A stretch of DNA of 64,000 bases from Methanothrix sp. GTDB lineage: Archaea; Halobacteriota; Methanosarcinia; Methanotrichales; Methanotrichaceae. Below, in pieces: positions 1-8,141 of this stretch (positions are counted from its first letter, which is position 1; every line of letters begins with the position of its first letter). Where the stretch lies: positions 77,152-141,151 of the forward strand of contig NZ_JADJJX010000003.1 of the NCBI RefSeq assembly GCF_016706325.1, in the 5' to 3' direction. The notes below the pieces were generated by a model, which had not been told where the DNA came from, made no database searches, and was given only the letters and a program-made list of their open reading frames with translations. A program made the position numbers and the translations under genes.

Positions 1-221
1 GGGAGAACATGCCTGAGCCCAAATGGTGTATAGCCATAGGCGAGTGTGCCATTTCCGGTGGGCCGTTCTACGATTCCTATAACATCATCCAGAACACGGG
101 CGACTACTTCCCCATTGACGTCTACATCCCCGGCTGCCCACCCCGTCCAGAGCAGTTCATTGAGGGGCTCATCAATCTCCAGGAAAAGATCAAGCAGCGC
201 AAGGACTTAAGAGACTACTGA
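1..221 (+). CDS. fpoB: F420H2 dehydrogenase-like subunit FpoB, C-terminal part
   Basis: This is the C-terminal end of a NuoB/FpoB-family subunit, the small iron-sulfur protein that passes electrons to the quinone-type carrier (methanophenazine) in the peripheral arm of complex-I-like enzymes. The reading frame is open from the window edge, so the start lies upstream. Visible family marks are the segment PKWCIAIGECAISGG and the later VYIPGCPPRPEQFIEG, which carry the last two cysteine ligands of cluster N2. It ends 14 bases before fpoCD and is the first visible gene of the fpo operon. The assignment is firm because all the other Fpo subunits follow in order. Confidence 0.95.
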   Translation, partial: ENMPEPKWCIAIGECAISGGPFYDSYNIIQNTGDYFPIDVYIPGCPPRPEQFIEGLINLQEKIKQRKDLRDY

Positions 222-235
222 GGAGGGATCTTTTC

Positions 236-1948
236 TTGACAAATGCAAGCGAGGTCTTAAGCTCTATCCAGTCCGCTTTTCCTGGAGCAGTCTCGGACCC
301 CAGGGTGGAGTCGGATGACAGATTATGGGCTACAATAGAATCTGGGAAGATCCGGGATGTCTGCAAGTACATGACAGAGAAGCTCGACTTCGACCACTAT
401 GCTGGTTCAGCCGGGGTGGATTGGATCGCCAGAAATGAGATGGAGGTCGTCGAGATCATGACCAGCTATGGAGCCCATAATGTGGTAGCCATGCTGAAGG
501 TCAAAACGCCACGCGACAATCCATCCGTCCCCTCCCTGGTCGATATGTACTGGAATGCCAACTGGTATGAGAGAGAGACCTGGGAGATGTTCGGCATCAA
601 CTTCGAGGGACATCCGGAGCTATATCCTCTGCTCTTGTCCGACGAGCTGGTAGGTGTCTGGCCCTGGAGAAAGGATTTCAAGGGCTATCCAGATCTGACC
701 ACTGGAGAGAGGGCAGTGCAGATCACCACCCCCGAGGGCTATACTGAGTATCACTTCCCGCCAACGCCAGCAGAGGTCGAGGCCGGAACGGTGGTGACGG
801 AGAGGCCTAAGTATCCCACATTCCGGGAGAGAGAGGAGGCATGGATCAAATCCGACTCGGAGATGATCATGCACCTGGGGCCGCAGCATGCCATGGTTCC
901 CGGTCCGTTTCTGCTGGACATCCTGGTTGAGGGCGAGAGGGTTAAGAAGGCCTTCCTCGATCTGGGCTACATCCACAAGGGCATTGAGAAGATCATGGAG
1001 AACAGGACCTGGCTTCAGGGCATAACCTATACCGACAGGATGTGCTATGTCGCCGCCCTGAGCAATAATGAGTGCTACTGCGGTGCAGTGGAGAGGCTCT
1101 TAGGCCTGGAAGTCCCCCTGAGGGCTCAGTACATCCGGGTTATAGTGGAGGAGCTCTCCAGAATCCAAAGCCATCTGATCGGCACAGGCGAGTTCCTGAC
1201 GCTGATCGCCGGCGTGGGCTTTGCTCCCTGGCAGTACATGATCATAGACAGAGAGCATATCATCTCTCTGATCGAGAGCGTCACCGGAGCCAGGCTGACG
1301 CACTCATATGTCCGCTTCGGAGGGGTGAGAAACGACCTTCCTGCGGGATTTGAAGAGCAGTGCCGAAAGGTCCTGCCCTATATGAAATCCAGGACGGAGG
1401 AGTTTATAGAGTTCTTCGCACAGGATCCCATCTATCATGCCAGAATGGAGAATATCGGCTGCATATCCCCTGAGACTGCCAAACGCCTGGGATGTGCAGG
1501 CAGGGTGCTCAGAGCCGCTGGCGTTCCCTATGATATGAGGGTTGAGGATCCCATACTGGTCTATCCTGAGCTTGACTTCAAGGTCATCACTGGAACCCGG
1601 GGAGACTCGGCGGACAGAATCGATTGCACCATGAGGGAGATCCTGGAGAGCATTCACATCATCGAGCAATGCCTGGATAAAATCCCCTCCGGACCGATTA
1701 AGACTGAGGCCAAGATTCCCAAGAAGGTCCCCGCTGGCGAGGCCTACTACCGGGTGGAGGATCCACGCGGCGAGATGGGAATGTATGTCATCAGCGACGG
1801 AGGCGATAAACCCTACCGGGTGAAGGTAAGAGGGCCTTTCTATGCTACATTCCAGACTTTGACTCCGCTTCTGGAGGGAGTATACGTTGCAGATGCGGTG
1901 GCAATCACTGGAAGCATGGACGGCTGCCCATCTGAATCTGACAGGTAG
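236..1948 (+). CDS. fpoCD: Fused F420H2 dehydrogenase-like subunit FpoCD
   Basis: This 570-residue protein joins a NuoC-like 30-kDa domain (about residues 1-165) to a NuoD-like 49-kDa domain (about 200-570). The first part carries the NuoC signature around ERETWEMFGINFEGHP. The second carries LGPQHAMVPGPF, DLGYIHKGIEKIME and NECYCGAVERLLG, all typical of the NuoD/hydrogenase-large-subunit fold. Together they form the core of the peripheral arm next to the methanophenazine site. I place the start at the TTG at 236 because an AGGAGGGA ribosome site lies at 221-228. In Methanosarcina mazei these are two genes, fpoC and fpoD. No stop separates them here, so I read a true fusion like the bacterial nuoCD of some species. 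Confidence 0.93.
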   Translation: MTNASEVLSSIQSAFPGAVSDPRVESDDRLWATIESGKIRDVCKYMTEKLDFDHYAGSAGVDWIARNEMEVVEIMTSYGAHNVVAMLKVKTPRDNPSVPSLVDMYWNANWYERETWEMFGINFEGHPELYPLLLSDELVGVWPWRKDFKGYPDLTTGERAVQITTPEGYTEYHFPPTPAEVEAGTVVTERPKYPTFREREEAWIKSDSEMIMHLGPQHAMVPGPFLLDILVEGERVKKAFLDLGYIHKGIEKIMENRTWLQGITYTDRMCYVAALSNNECYCGAVERLLGLEVPLRAQYIRVIVEELSRIQSHLIGTGEFLTLIAGVGFAPWQYMIIDREHIISLIESVTGARLTHSYVRFGGVRNDLPAGFEEQCRKVLPYMKSRTEEFIEFFAQDPIYHARMENIGCISPETAKRLGCAGRVLRAAGVPYDMRVEDPILVYPELDFKVITGTRGDSADRIDCTMREILESIHIIEQCLDKIPSGPIKTEAKIPKKVPAGEAYYRVEDPRGEMGMYVISDGGDKPYRVKVRGPFYATFQTLTPLLEGVYVADAVAITGSMDGCPSESDR

Positions 1949-1960
1949 GAGGGAGAGGAT

Positions 1961-3013
1961 TTGGACGGAATAATAGATACAATCACTCAATTTGCCGCCC
2001 AGGAGCCGGCGATATTCGCCCTGATCATTGGCATAATAGGCGCAGCAGTGCTTGCTGCAGTGGTCAATGTGGGGGCAATGCTGGTGATCTGGGCAGACAG
2101 AAAGGTAATGAGCGATTTCTGCAACCGGTTTGGCCCTAACCGGGTGGGTGGAAGATGGGGTATACTTCAGTTGGGTGCCGATGCAATCAAGCTTTTCACC
2201 AAAGAAGATGTCATACCGGCTGGAGTTGACAAGGGGGTCTACGTCTGGGCTCCTATCATCGCCTCTGCCGGCACCATGCTGGTTGCTGCAGCCATACCAT
2301 TTGGAGCGCTTCACATCGGCGGCAAAAACTACCCCCTAGTAGTCGCCAACATGGATATCAGCGCCTTTTATGTGGAGGCTGCCTTGAGCATCATGTCCAT
2401 TGCCGTCTTCATGGCCGGCTACAGCTCGAACAATAAGTACTCCATCCTTGGGGCCTTCAGAGGCATTGCCAGGATGATCGCCTATGAGGTTCCCATGGGC
2501 GTTTGCATAATATCCGTGGCGGTCATGGCCCATAGCCTCAACCTGGTGGAGATCGTGGAGAGCCAGACAGTATGGTATGCATTTGCCCAGCCACTGGGAT
2601 TTGTCATCTTCATGATCGCTCTGGTAACCGATCTGGGGAGGGTCCCCTTCGATCAGAGCGAGGCAGAAGAGGAGATCATCTGCGGCTACAGCACTGAATA
2701 CAGCGGCATCAGATGGGGTTTGTTATACTTCCAGGAATACAATAACTTCCTCTTGGGAGCCGTTCTGGCCTCGCTCCTCTTCCTGGGCGGATGGCACGGA
2801 CCGATCATACCTCTGCCCCTTCTGGACATGGTATCACCTCTGATCTGGCTGCTCATGAAGGTTATAATCGTTATCTGGTTCATAATATTGATCAGGGCGG
2901 CTCTCTTCCGTCTGAGAATAGATCAGGTTACTGATCTGGGCTGGAAGTGGATGCTGCCTTTATCCATAGTGAATCTGGGATGGGCGGTAATAATTGGCTC
3001 GTACTTCGCATGA
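1961..3013 (+). CDS. fpoH: F420H2 dehydrogenase-like membrane subunit FpoH
   Basis: This 350-residue, strongly hydrophobic protein belongs to the NuoH family, the membrane subunit that links the peripheral arm to the proton-pumping arm and forms much of the methanophenazine pocket. Family marks are RFGPNRVGG near residue 50, GAFRGIARMIAYEVPMG near 165, and the acidic loop PFDQSEAEEEIICGYSTEYSG near 230, which is highly conserved in NuoH. About eight membrane segments can be seen. The start is a TTG at 1961, preceded by AGGAGGGAGAGG. It follows fpoCD by 12 bases and precedes fpoI by 12, consistent with one transcript. Confidence 0.95.
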   Translation: MDGIIDTITQFAAQEPAIFALIIGIIGAAVLAAVVNVGAMLVIWADRKVMSDFCNRFGPNRVGGRWGILQLGADAIKLFTKEDVIPAGVDKGVYVWAPIIASAGTMLVAAAIPFGALHIGGKNYPLVVANMDISAFYVEAALSIMSIAVFMAGYSSNNKYSILGAFRGIARMIAYEVPMGVCIISVAVMAHSLNLVEIVESQTVWYAFAQPLGFVIFMIALVTDLGRVPFDQSEAEEEIICGYSTEYSGIRWGLLYFQEYNNFLLGAVLASLLFLGGWHGPIIPLPLLDMVSPLIWLLMKVIIVIWFIILIRAALFRLRIDQVTDLGWKWMLPLSIVNLGWAVIIGSYFA

Positions 3014-3025
3014 GGTGGCTTTAAG

Positions 3026-3607
3026 ATGTTGAAGAGAAAGATGATAAAGAACTTCACCTGGCCTTTGAAGATCGCCTCGCGGGAGATAGAATTCACCAGG
3101 CTCTATCCCGAGTTCATGATGGAGCTGCCCGATGCAGAGAGAGGGATTCATGAGCTGGATGCCACCACATGCATTGGCTGCGGCTCCTGCGCTAGAGTCT
3201 GTCCCAATAACTGCATTGAGATGGTGCACTTCAAGTTCGGAAATCCCCTCAAGAACAAGAAGATGCTTTTTCCGCAAATCGATTATGGGAGATGCATGTT
3301 CTGCGGTCTTTGTGTGGATGACTGCCCCGTTGAGTGCCTCAAGATGGGTAAGAATGTCATAATGGCTGGCTGGAATCGAGAGGATATTGTGAAAGGGCCT
3401 GATTTCCTGGCCACAAAGAGATTCTCAGCCAAAGAGGTAGCAGACCTGGAGGCCGAGGCAAAGAGAATTGCTGCCGAGAAGGCCGCTGCCAAGAAAGCAG
3501 CGGCAAAAGAGGGAGCTACTGCCGGGGAGAAGAAACCGGCCAAAGAGGGAAATGCTGCCGGAAAGAAGAAAGCAGAGGCGAAGCCTGAGGAAGGAGGTGC
3601 TTCCTGA
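3026..3607 (+). CDS. fpoI: F420H2 dehydrogenase-like ferredoxin subunit FpoI with basic tail
   Basis: This is a NuoI-family protein with two 4Fe-4S motifs, CIGCGSCARVCPNNC and CMFCGLCVDDCPVEC, which carry electrons along the peripheral arm. The conserved part ends near residue 145. After it comes a tail of roughly 50 residues made almost only of Lys, Ala, Glu and Gly (for example AAEKAAAKKAAAKEG). The tail makes the protein longer than I expect for FpoI. Without an FpoF input module, ferredoxin has been proposed as the electron donor in Methanothrix; a basic tail could help dock an acidic ferredoxin, but that is inference. The stop overlaps the fpoJ1 start by one base. Confidence 0.94.
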   Translation: MLKRKMIKNFTWPLKIASREIEFTRLYPEFMMELPDAERGIHELDATTCIGCGSCARVCPNNCIEMVHFKFGNPLKNKKMLFPQIDYGRCMFCGLCVDDCPVECLKMGKNVIMAGWNREDIVKGPDFLATKRFSAKEVADLEAEAKRIAAEKAAAKKAAAKEGATAGEKKPAKEGNAAGKKKAEAKPEEGGAS

Positions 3608-4035
3608 TGGCAGAAAAGCCCAAGACCAATGTAATTAGATCGATATTTGAACTGCTGGTGCTTTTGCTTGGCCTCGGAGTCATCTTCGGCGGACTGGCGG
3701 TGATGATATTCCTCTCCCCCTGGTCCAAGACGATACTGGACAAGCTGCTGGACTATGACATCCGGTTTGTGATAGAGCTTCTAGTATTCCTGACCATAGG
3801 GGCAATCGCCATCCTTTTGTCTGTACTGATGGTGCTGGTCAAGAATATTGTGCATAGCGCTCTTTACCTGCTGGGAACCTTTGCCAGTGTGGCAGCGCTT
3901 TACATATTCATGAATGCTCCATTTGTGGGCGTGGCTCAGGTCCTGGTTTACATTGGCGCAGTGGGAGTTCTGCTCCTCTTCGCTGTGATGCTCACCAGGA
4001 AGACGATTATGGAGGAGTCCCATGGCGAAATTTAA
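3607..4035 (+). CDS. fpoJ1: F420H2 dehydrogenase-like membrane subunit FpoJ, N-terminal half
   Basis: This 142-residue membrane protein corresponds to the N-terminal part of NuoJ. It has about four hydrophobic segments and the NuoJ-like stretch LVKNIVHSALYLLGTFASVA followed by APFVGVAQVLVYIGAVGVL, which includes the broken helix conserved in the family. It ends with a cytoplasmic RKTIMEES stretch. NuoJ is divided into two genes in Methanosarcina mazei as well, so the split here with the next gene is normal and not damage. It overlaps fpoJ2 by 14 bases, which suggests translational coupling. Confidence 0.92.
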   Translation: MAEKPKTNVIRSIFELLVLLLGLGVIFGGLAVMIFLSPWSKTILDKLLDYDIRFVIELLVFLTIGAIAILLSVLMVLVKNIVHSALYLLGTFASVAALYIFMNAPFVGVAQVLVYIGAVGVLLLFAVMLTRKTIMEESHGEI

Positions 4036-4285
4036 GTTGTTCATATTGACCCTGGCCTTCCTTGCTGCTCTGATGGCCTCGCTATCAATAACCGATTGGG
4101 GGCCGGTCACAGAGCATCCGCTCGGCTACTCCCCTGCAGAGGGGCTGAGGCTTCCTGAGAGCGGCGTTGGAGATATAGGGTTTGAGATCTTCACCATCTA
4201 CGTCTTCTCCTTTGAGGTTTTAGCCCTGGTCCTGACTGCAGCCTTGATCGGAGCGATCTGGGTGGCAAGAAAGGAGGACGCCTAG
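4022..4285 (+). CDS. fpoJ2: F420H2 dehydrogenase-like membrane subunit FpoJ, C-terminal half
   Basis: This 87-residue protein completes the NuoJ function begun by the upstream gene. It has one hydrophobic segment near the N-terminus, a short extracytoplasmic loop, and a second segment beginning near FEIFTIYVFSFEVLAL that matches the last NuoJ helix, where the family has a conserved FEL-like acidic helix. The start codon lies inside fpoJ1. The next 38 bases before fpoK include a fresh AAGGAGGG ribosome site. Confidence 0.88.
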   Translation: MAKFKLFILTLAFLAALMASLSITDWGPVTEHPLGYSPAEGLRLPESGVGDIGFEIFTIYVFSFEVLALVLTAALIGAIWVARKEDA

Positions 4286-4323
4286 GGAGGGCGACAAAGA
4301 ATGACAAGGAGGGAAATATACCG

Positions 4324-4626
4324 ATGATACCGTTGGAGCTTTACATATTGCTGGCATCCATCATGTTCACCATCGGCTTGTACGGCCTCGTCACACAGAA
4401 GAACGGAGTCAAGCTGATGATGTGCATCGAGCTGCTGCTCAATAGCGCCAACATCAATCTTGTTGCCTTCTCAGCCTACCAGCCTAATATGAATGGACAG
4501 GTATTTGCTCTGTTCTCCATCGCATTGGCTGCAGCTGAGGCAGGCGTTGGATTCGCAATATTGATCGCGCTTTACAGGCTATACGGAACAATTGACCTGG
4601 ATAACATCAGCGCCATGAGGTGGTAG
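4324..4626 (+). CDS. fpoK: F420H2 dehydrogenase-like membrane subunit FpoK
   Basis: This 100-residue NuoK/MrpC-family protein has three membrane segments. The family marks are the GLYGLVTQKNGVKLMMCIELLLNSANINLV block, whose helix-2 glutamate (IELLLN) is part of the proton path, and AAAEAGVGFAILIALYR, which supplies the second conserved glutamate. The length is normal for the family. An AAGGAGGG ribosome site lies a few bases before the ATG at 4324. The stop is 3 bases before the fpoL start. Confidence 0.94.
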   Translation: MIPLELYILLASIMFTIGLYGLVTQKNGVKLMMCIELLLNSANINLVAFSAYQPNMNGQVFALFSIALAAAEAGVGFAILIALYRLYGTIDLDNISAMRW

Positions 4627-4629
4627 TCT

Positions 4630-6641
4630 TTGTATTCAGAATTAGCTTATCTGATCGTTGGGCTGCCTGTACTGGCATTTGTGCTATGCCTCTTCTTTGG
4701 CTGGAACCTGCCCAGAGGCGGTGGATTCATCACCGTCCTGGCGACGCTAGGCGCCTTCATCATATCCTTAGGAATATTCCAGGAGATCTATCCTGGCGAA
4801 ATCGTCCATCAGTCGATGCACTGGTTTGGCGAGTTCAATGTGGGAATATTGATAGATCCACTCTCGCTGGTCATGCTGCTTATGGTCTCACTCGTGGTCA
4901 CCTTAATCCACATCTACGGCAATGGATACATGAATGGTGACCCGGGAGCGGCAAGATACTTCGCCGAGGCGGCACTCTTCTCTGCCGCCATGCTGGGCCT
5001 GGTCTATGCTGACAACCTGCTTCAGCTCTTCATATTCTGGGAGCTGGTGGGATTGTGCTCCTATCTTCTGATAGGGTTCTGGTACCGGAAGCCATCTGCA
5101 GCAGCCGCTGCCAAAAAAGCATTCCTCACCACCAGGGTGGGCGATGTGATGTTCCTGGCGGCCATTATCATCCTCTACAATAACCTGGTCAATCTGAACA
5201 TCACCCTCAATCCAGGAGAGTATCTGCTGCAGTTCCCGGTGATCTATGCCCATATCGGCCAGATACCGCCAGATCAGCTCACCCTCATCGCCCTGGGCCT
5301 ACTGGGCGGTGCAGTGGGCAAGTCAGGTCAGTTCCCCCTGCATGTCTGGCTTCCCGATGCTATGGAGGGCCCGACCACCGTCTCCGCCATGATCCATGCG
5401 GCTACGATGGTTACTGCAGGCGTCTTCCTGGTGGCCAGGATGTTCCCCTTATTCTATGCTGCACCTCACGGCCTGACCGCCGTGGCGGCAGTGGGTGCAT
5501 TCACCGCCCTGTTCGCAGCCACCATGGGCCTGACGGCATTTGATATCAAGAGGGTGCTGGCGTTCTCCACCGTCTCTCAGCTCGGCTTCATGATGGCCGG
5601 CCTTGGCGTAGGAGCAGCAGTGGGAGCACTTGCGGTGGGCGTTTCCATGTTCCACCTCATCGGCCACTCATTCTTCAAGGCCCTGCTCTTCCTCTGTGCC
5701 GGCTCAGTCATCCACGCTGTCAATACCAACGACCTGCGTGAGATGGGCGGGGTTGGCAGGTACATGAAGTGGACCATGTACACTATGCTCATAGGCTCGC
5801 TCTCCCTGGCTGGATTCCCCTTCTTCACGGGATTCTACTCCAAGGATGAGATCATCATGATCGCTTATGAGTATGGTGTGGCGATCAACTTCCTGCCCTA
5901 CATCTTCTTGATACTGGCAGCAACACTGACTGCTATCTACACCTTCAGAATGTGGTTTTCCGTATTCACAGGCAAAGAGAGATCCAATTATGGAAAGCAT
6001 GAGTCCCCTGGGTGATGCTCGGGCCGCTGGTGATCCTGGCGGTGTTCGCATTTGCATTCGGCATGGCCTCTCAGCATGCCTTCTACGACTATCTGGACTC
6101 CAACTTCGATCATTATGAGGTTGATTTCGGTGAACTGGGCATCATCGGCGGGCATGCACTCGTTGAAGAGCATGGCGCGGCTGCCCAGGCGGGCGAGCAT
6201 ACTGCTGAGGCGGAGGAAAGCCATGCGCTGCCCATCCATATTCAGATACTGCCATATATCGTGGCTATAGGCGGCATTCTCATTGCAGCCCTGTTCTACT
6301 GGGATCGGATCAAGAGGTTCGAGCCCGATCAGGTCACAGGCGACAATGATCCCATCAGAAAGATGCTTTTAAAGGGATACTATCAGCACGAGATCATGAC
6401 CGGCTGGATAAGCGAGGGCATAGTCTACGGAACAGCCATTCTGGCCAATATAATCGACATCAAGATCGTTGACGGCTGGCTCAACTGGCTGAGCGCCTGG
6501 GTTATGGGCTTCGCCGGTCACGTGAGAAAGGTTCAGACGGGAGTGGTGCAAAACTACGTTGCAGCTTTGATGCTAGGAATAGTGGTGCTGGTGATTGCAA
6601 TTGCTGCAATCAGGCTAGCAATGGAGGTGGGCCTGATATGA
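4630..6641 (+). CDS. fpoL: F420H2 dehydrogenase-like antiporter subunit FpoL, split by a one-base frameshift
   Basis: This is a NuoL-family proton-pumping subunit. It reads as 461 residues (4630-6015) followed at once by 209 residues in another frame (6012-6641); together about 670 residues, the usual FpoL length. The first part has the antiporter core, including WELVGLCSYLLIGFW, GKSGQFPLHVWLPDAMEGPT and HLIGHSFFKALLFL. The second has the lateral helix and last membrane segment. At the break the C-run at 6005-6008 gives HESPG-stop; one extra C would give HESPWVMLGPL and restore a continuous protein with the motif usual for NuoL. I therefore read one gene with a missing base. The start is the TTG at 4630. 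Confidence 0.9.
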
Positions 6642-8140
6642 TCTCAAATGCTCTCTCATTGATGATCCTCATTCCCTTATTGGGAGCGGCGGTATCCTTC
6701 TTTGCGGGAACGCGGGCCAAATTCGTGGCACTGATCGCCTCGCTTGCACCTCTGCTGTTATCCTTGCAAATGTACATGGAGTTCGATAAGAGCTCAACTA
6801 TGATGCAGTTCGTGGAGAGTTATGACTGGGTTCCCTCCATCGGAGTCAAGTATACATTGGGCGTCGATGGCATAGGATTCCCTCTGGTTCTTCTCTCCAC
6901 TATAGTCACCGTACTGGTGATAATATACTCCTGGGGAGAGACAAAGAAGCCCAATCAATACTTCGCCCTGCTTCTCTTGAATGAGGTGGGAGTCTTAGGA
7001 GTGTTCACAGCGCTGGACTTCTTCCTGTTCTATATCTTCTGGGAGATAGTGCTCATACCCATGTTCTTCCTGATCGGATCATGGGGCGGACCGAGAAAGG
7101 ACTATGCAGCCATCAAGTTCTTCATCTACACTCACGTGGCCAGCCTGGTGATGCTCCTGGCGATATTCGCTCTGTACTTCACCTATCAGCTGCCGGATGG
7201 ATCGAGGACCTTTGATATGCTGACCCTCCTGAAGGCCACCCAGAACCCGGAGATCTTCCCGAAGGCCCTGCTCAACATCATCTTCGTAGGCCTGCTGCTC
7301 GGGTTCCTGGTGAAGATGCCCGCCTTCCCCTTCCATACCTGGCTGCCGGATGCCCACGTCGAGGCGCCGACGGCAGGCTCAGTGGTGCTTGCTGCACTCC
7401 TCTTGAAGATGGGCGGATATGGTCTGTTCAGGATCATAGTTCCCATGCTCGATTACGTTGACAAGGCCTTTATCACCATAATCGCCGTAATCGCTGTCCT
7501 CTCCATCGTCTACGGGGCACTCCTGGCCCTGGCACAGAAGGACATCAAGAAACTGGTGGCCTACTCATCAGTGAGCCACATGGGATTTGTGACATTGGGA
7601 GCAGTGGCCCTGGTGCCGTTATCCATCCAGGGAGCCATGTTCCAGCAGTTCTCCCACGGCATCATAACCTGCGTGCTCTTCATGTCCGCCGGCACCATCC
7701 AGCATGTCGTCGGCACCAGGATCATTGCAGATCTGGGAGGATTGGCTGACAGAATGCCCAAGTTCGCTGTCATCATGATGGCTGGCTTTATGGCCTCATT
7801 GGGCCTGCCGGGCATGAGCGGATTTATTGCTGAGTTCATGACGCTGACAGGGGCTTATGCCACTCTTCCAACCTATGTCATGATAGTGGTCTTCCTGAGC
7901 ATAGTGATCACTGCGGCCTATCATCTCTGGGCCATGCAGAAGGCCATGTTTGGACCGATTCTGAGGAAGTATATGGATGTGCACGATCCGCATGCCTATG
8001 AGCTGCTCAGTATGAGCGTGATAATTCTGCTCACCTTGCTCTTCGGCCTGCAGCCGCATCTGATGACGGATATTATGGGCACAGCAGCAAACCAGCTATT
8101 GCAGCCGGTTGCAACCTTATCTGAGATGGGGGTGATCTGA
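6638..8140 (+). CDS. fpoM: F420H2 dehydrogenase-like antiporter subunit FpoM
   Basis: This 500-residue NuoM-family protein is one of the three antiporter-like proton-pumping subunits of the membrane arm. It has about 14 hydrophobic segments. Family marks are YIFWEIVLIPMFFLIG (key glutamate near residue 135), GFLVKMPAFPFHTWLPDAHVEAPT near 225 (conserved lysine) and AYSSVSHMGFVTLG near 310. It overlaps the end of fpoL by four bases (ATGA), consistent with translational coupling. Length and motifs are complete. Confidence 0.95.
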   Translation: MISNALSLMILIPLLGAAVSFFAGTRAKFVALIASLAPLLLSLQMYMEFDKSSTMMQFVESYDWVPSIGVKYTLGVDGIGFPLVLLSTIVTVLVIIYSWGETKKPNQYFALLLLNEVGVLGVFTALDFFLFYIFWEIVLIPMFFLIGSWGGPRKDYAAIKFFIYTHVASLVMLLAIFALYFTYQLPDGSRTFDMLTLLKATQNPEIFPKALLNIIFVGLLLGFLVKMPAFPFHTWLPDAHVEAPTAGSVVLAALLLKMGGYGLFRIIVPMLDYVDKAFITIIAVIAVLSIVYGALLALAQKDIKKLVAYSSVSHMGFVTLGAVALVPLSIQGAMFQQFSHGIITCVLFMSAGTIQHVVGTRIIADLGGLADRMPKFAVIMMAGFMASLGLPGMSGFIAEFMTLTGAYATLPTYVMIVVFLSIVITAAYHLWAMQKAMFGPILRKYMDVHDPHAYELLSMSVIILLTLLFGLQPHLMTDIMGTAANQLLQPVATLSEMGVI

Positions 8141-8141
8141 A

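Noticed and set aside
1304..2314. A 336-residue minus-strand frame opposite fpoCD and fpoH
   Set aside because: Antisense to two well-conserved genes, no domain or signal visible, unusual composition.
3607..4285. fpoJ as a gene broken by a frameshift
   Set aside because: The division into two overlapping genes is known in Methanosarcina mazei, so it is natural.
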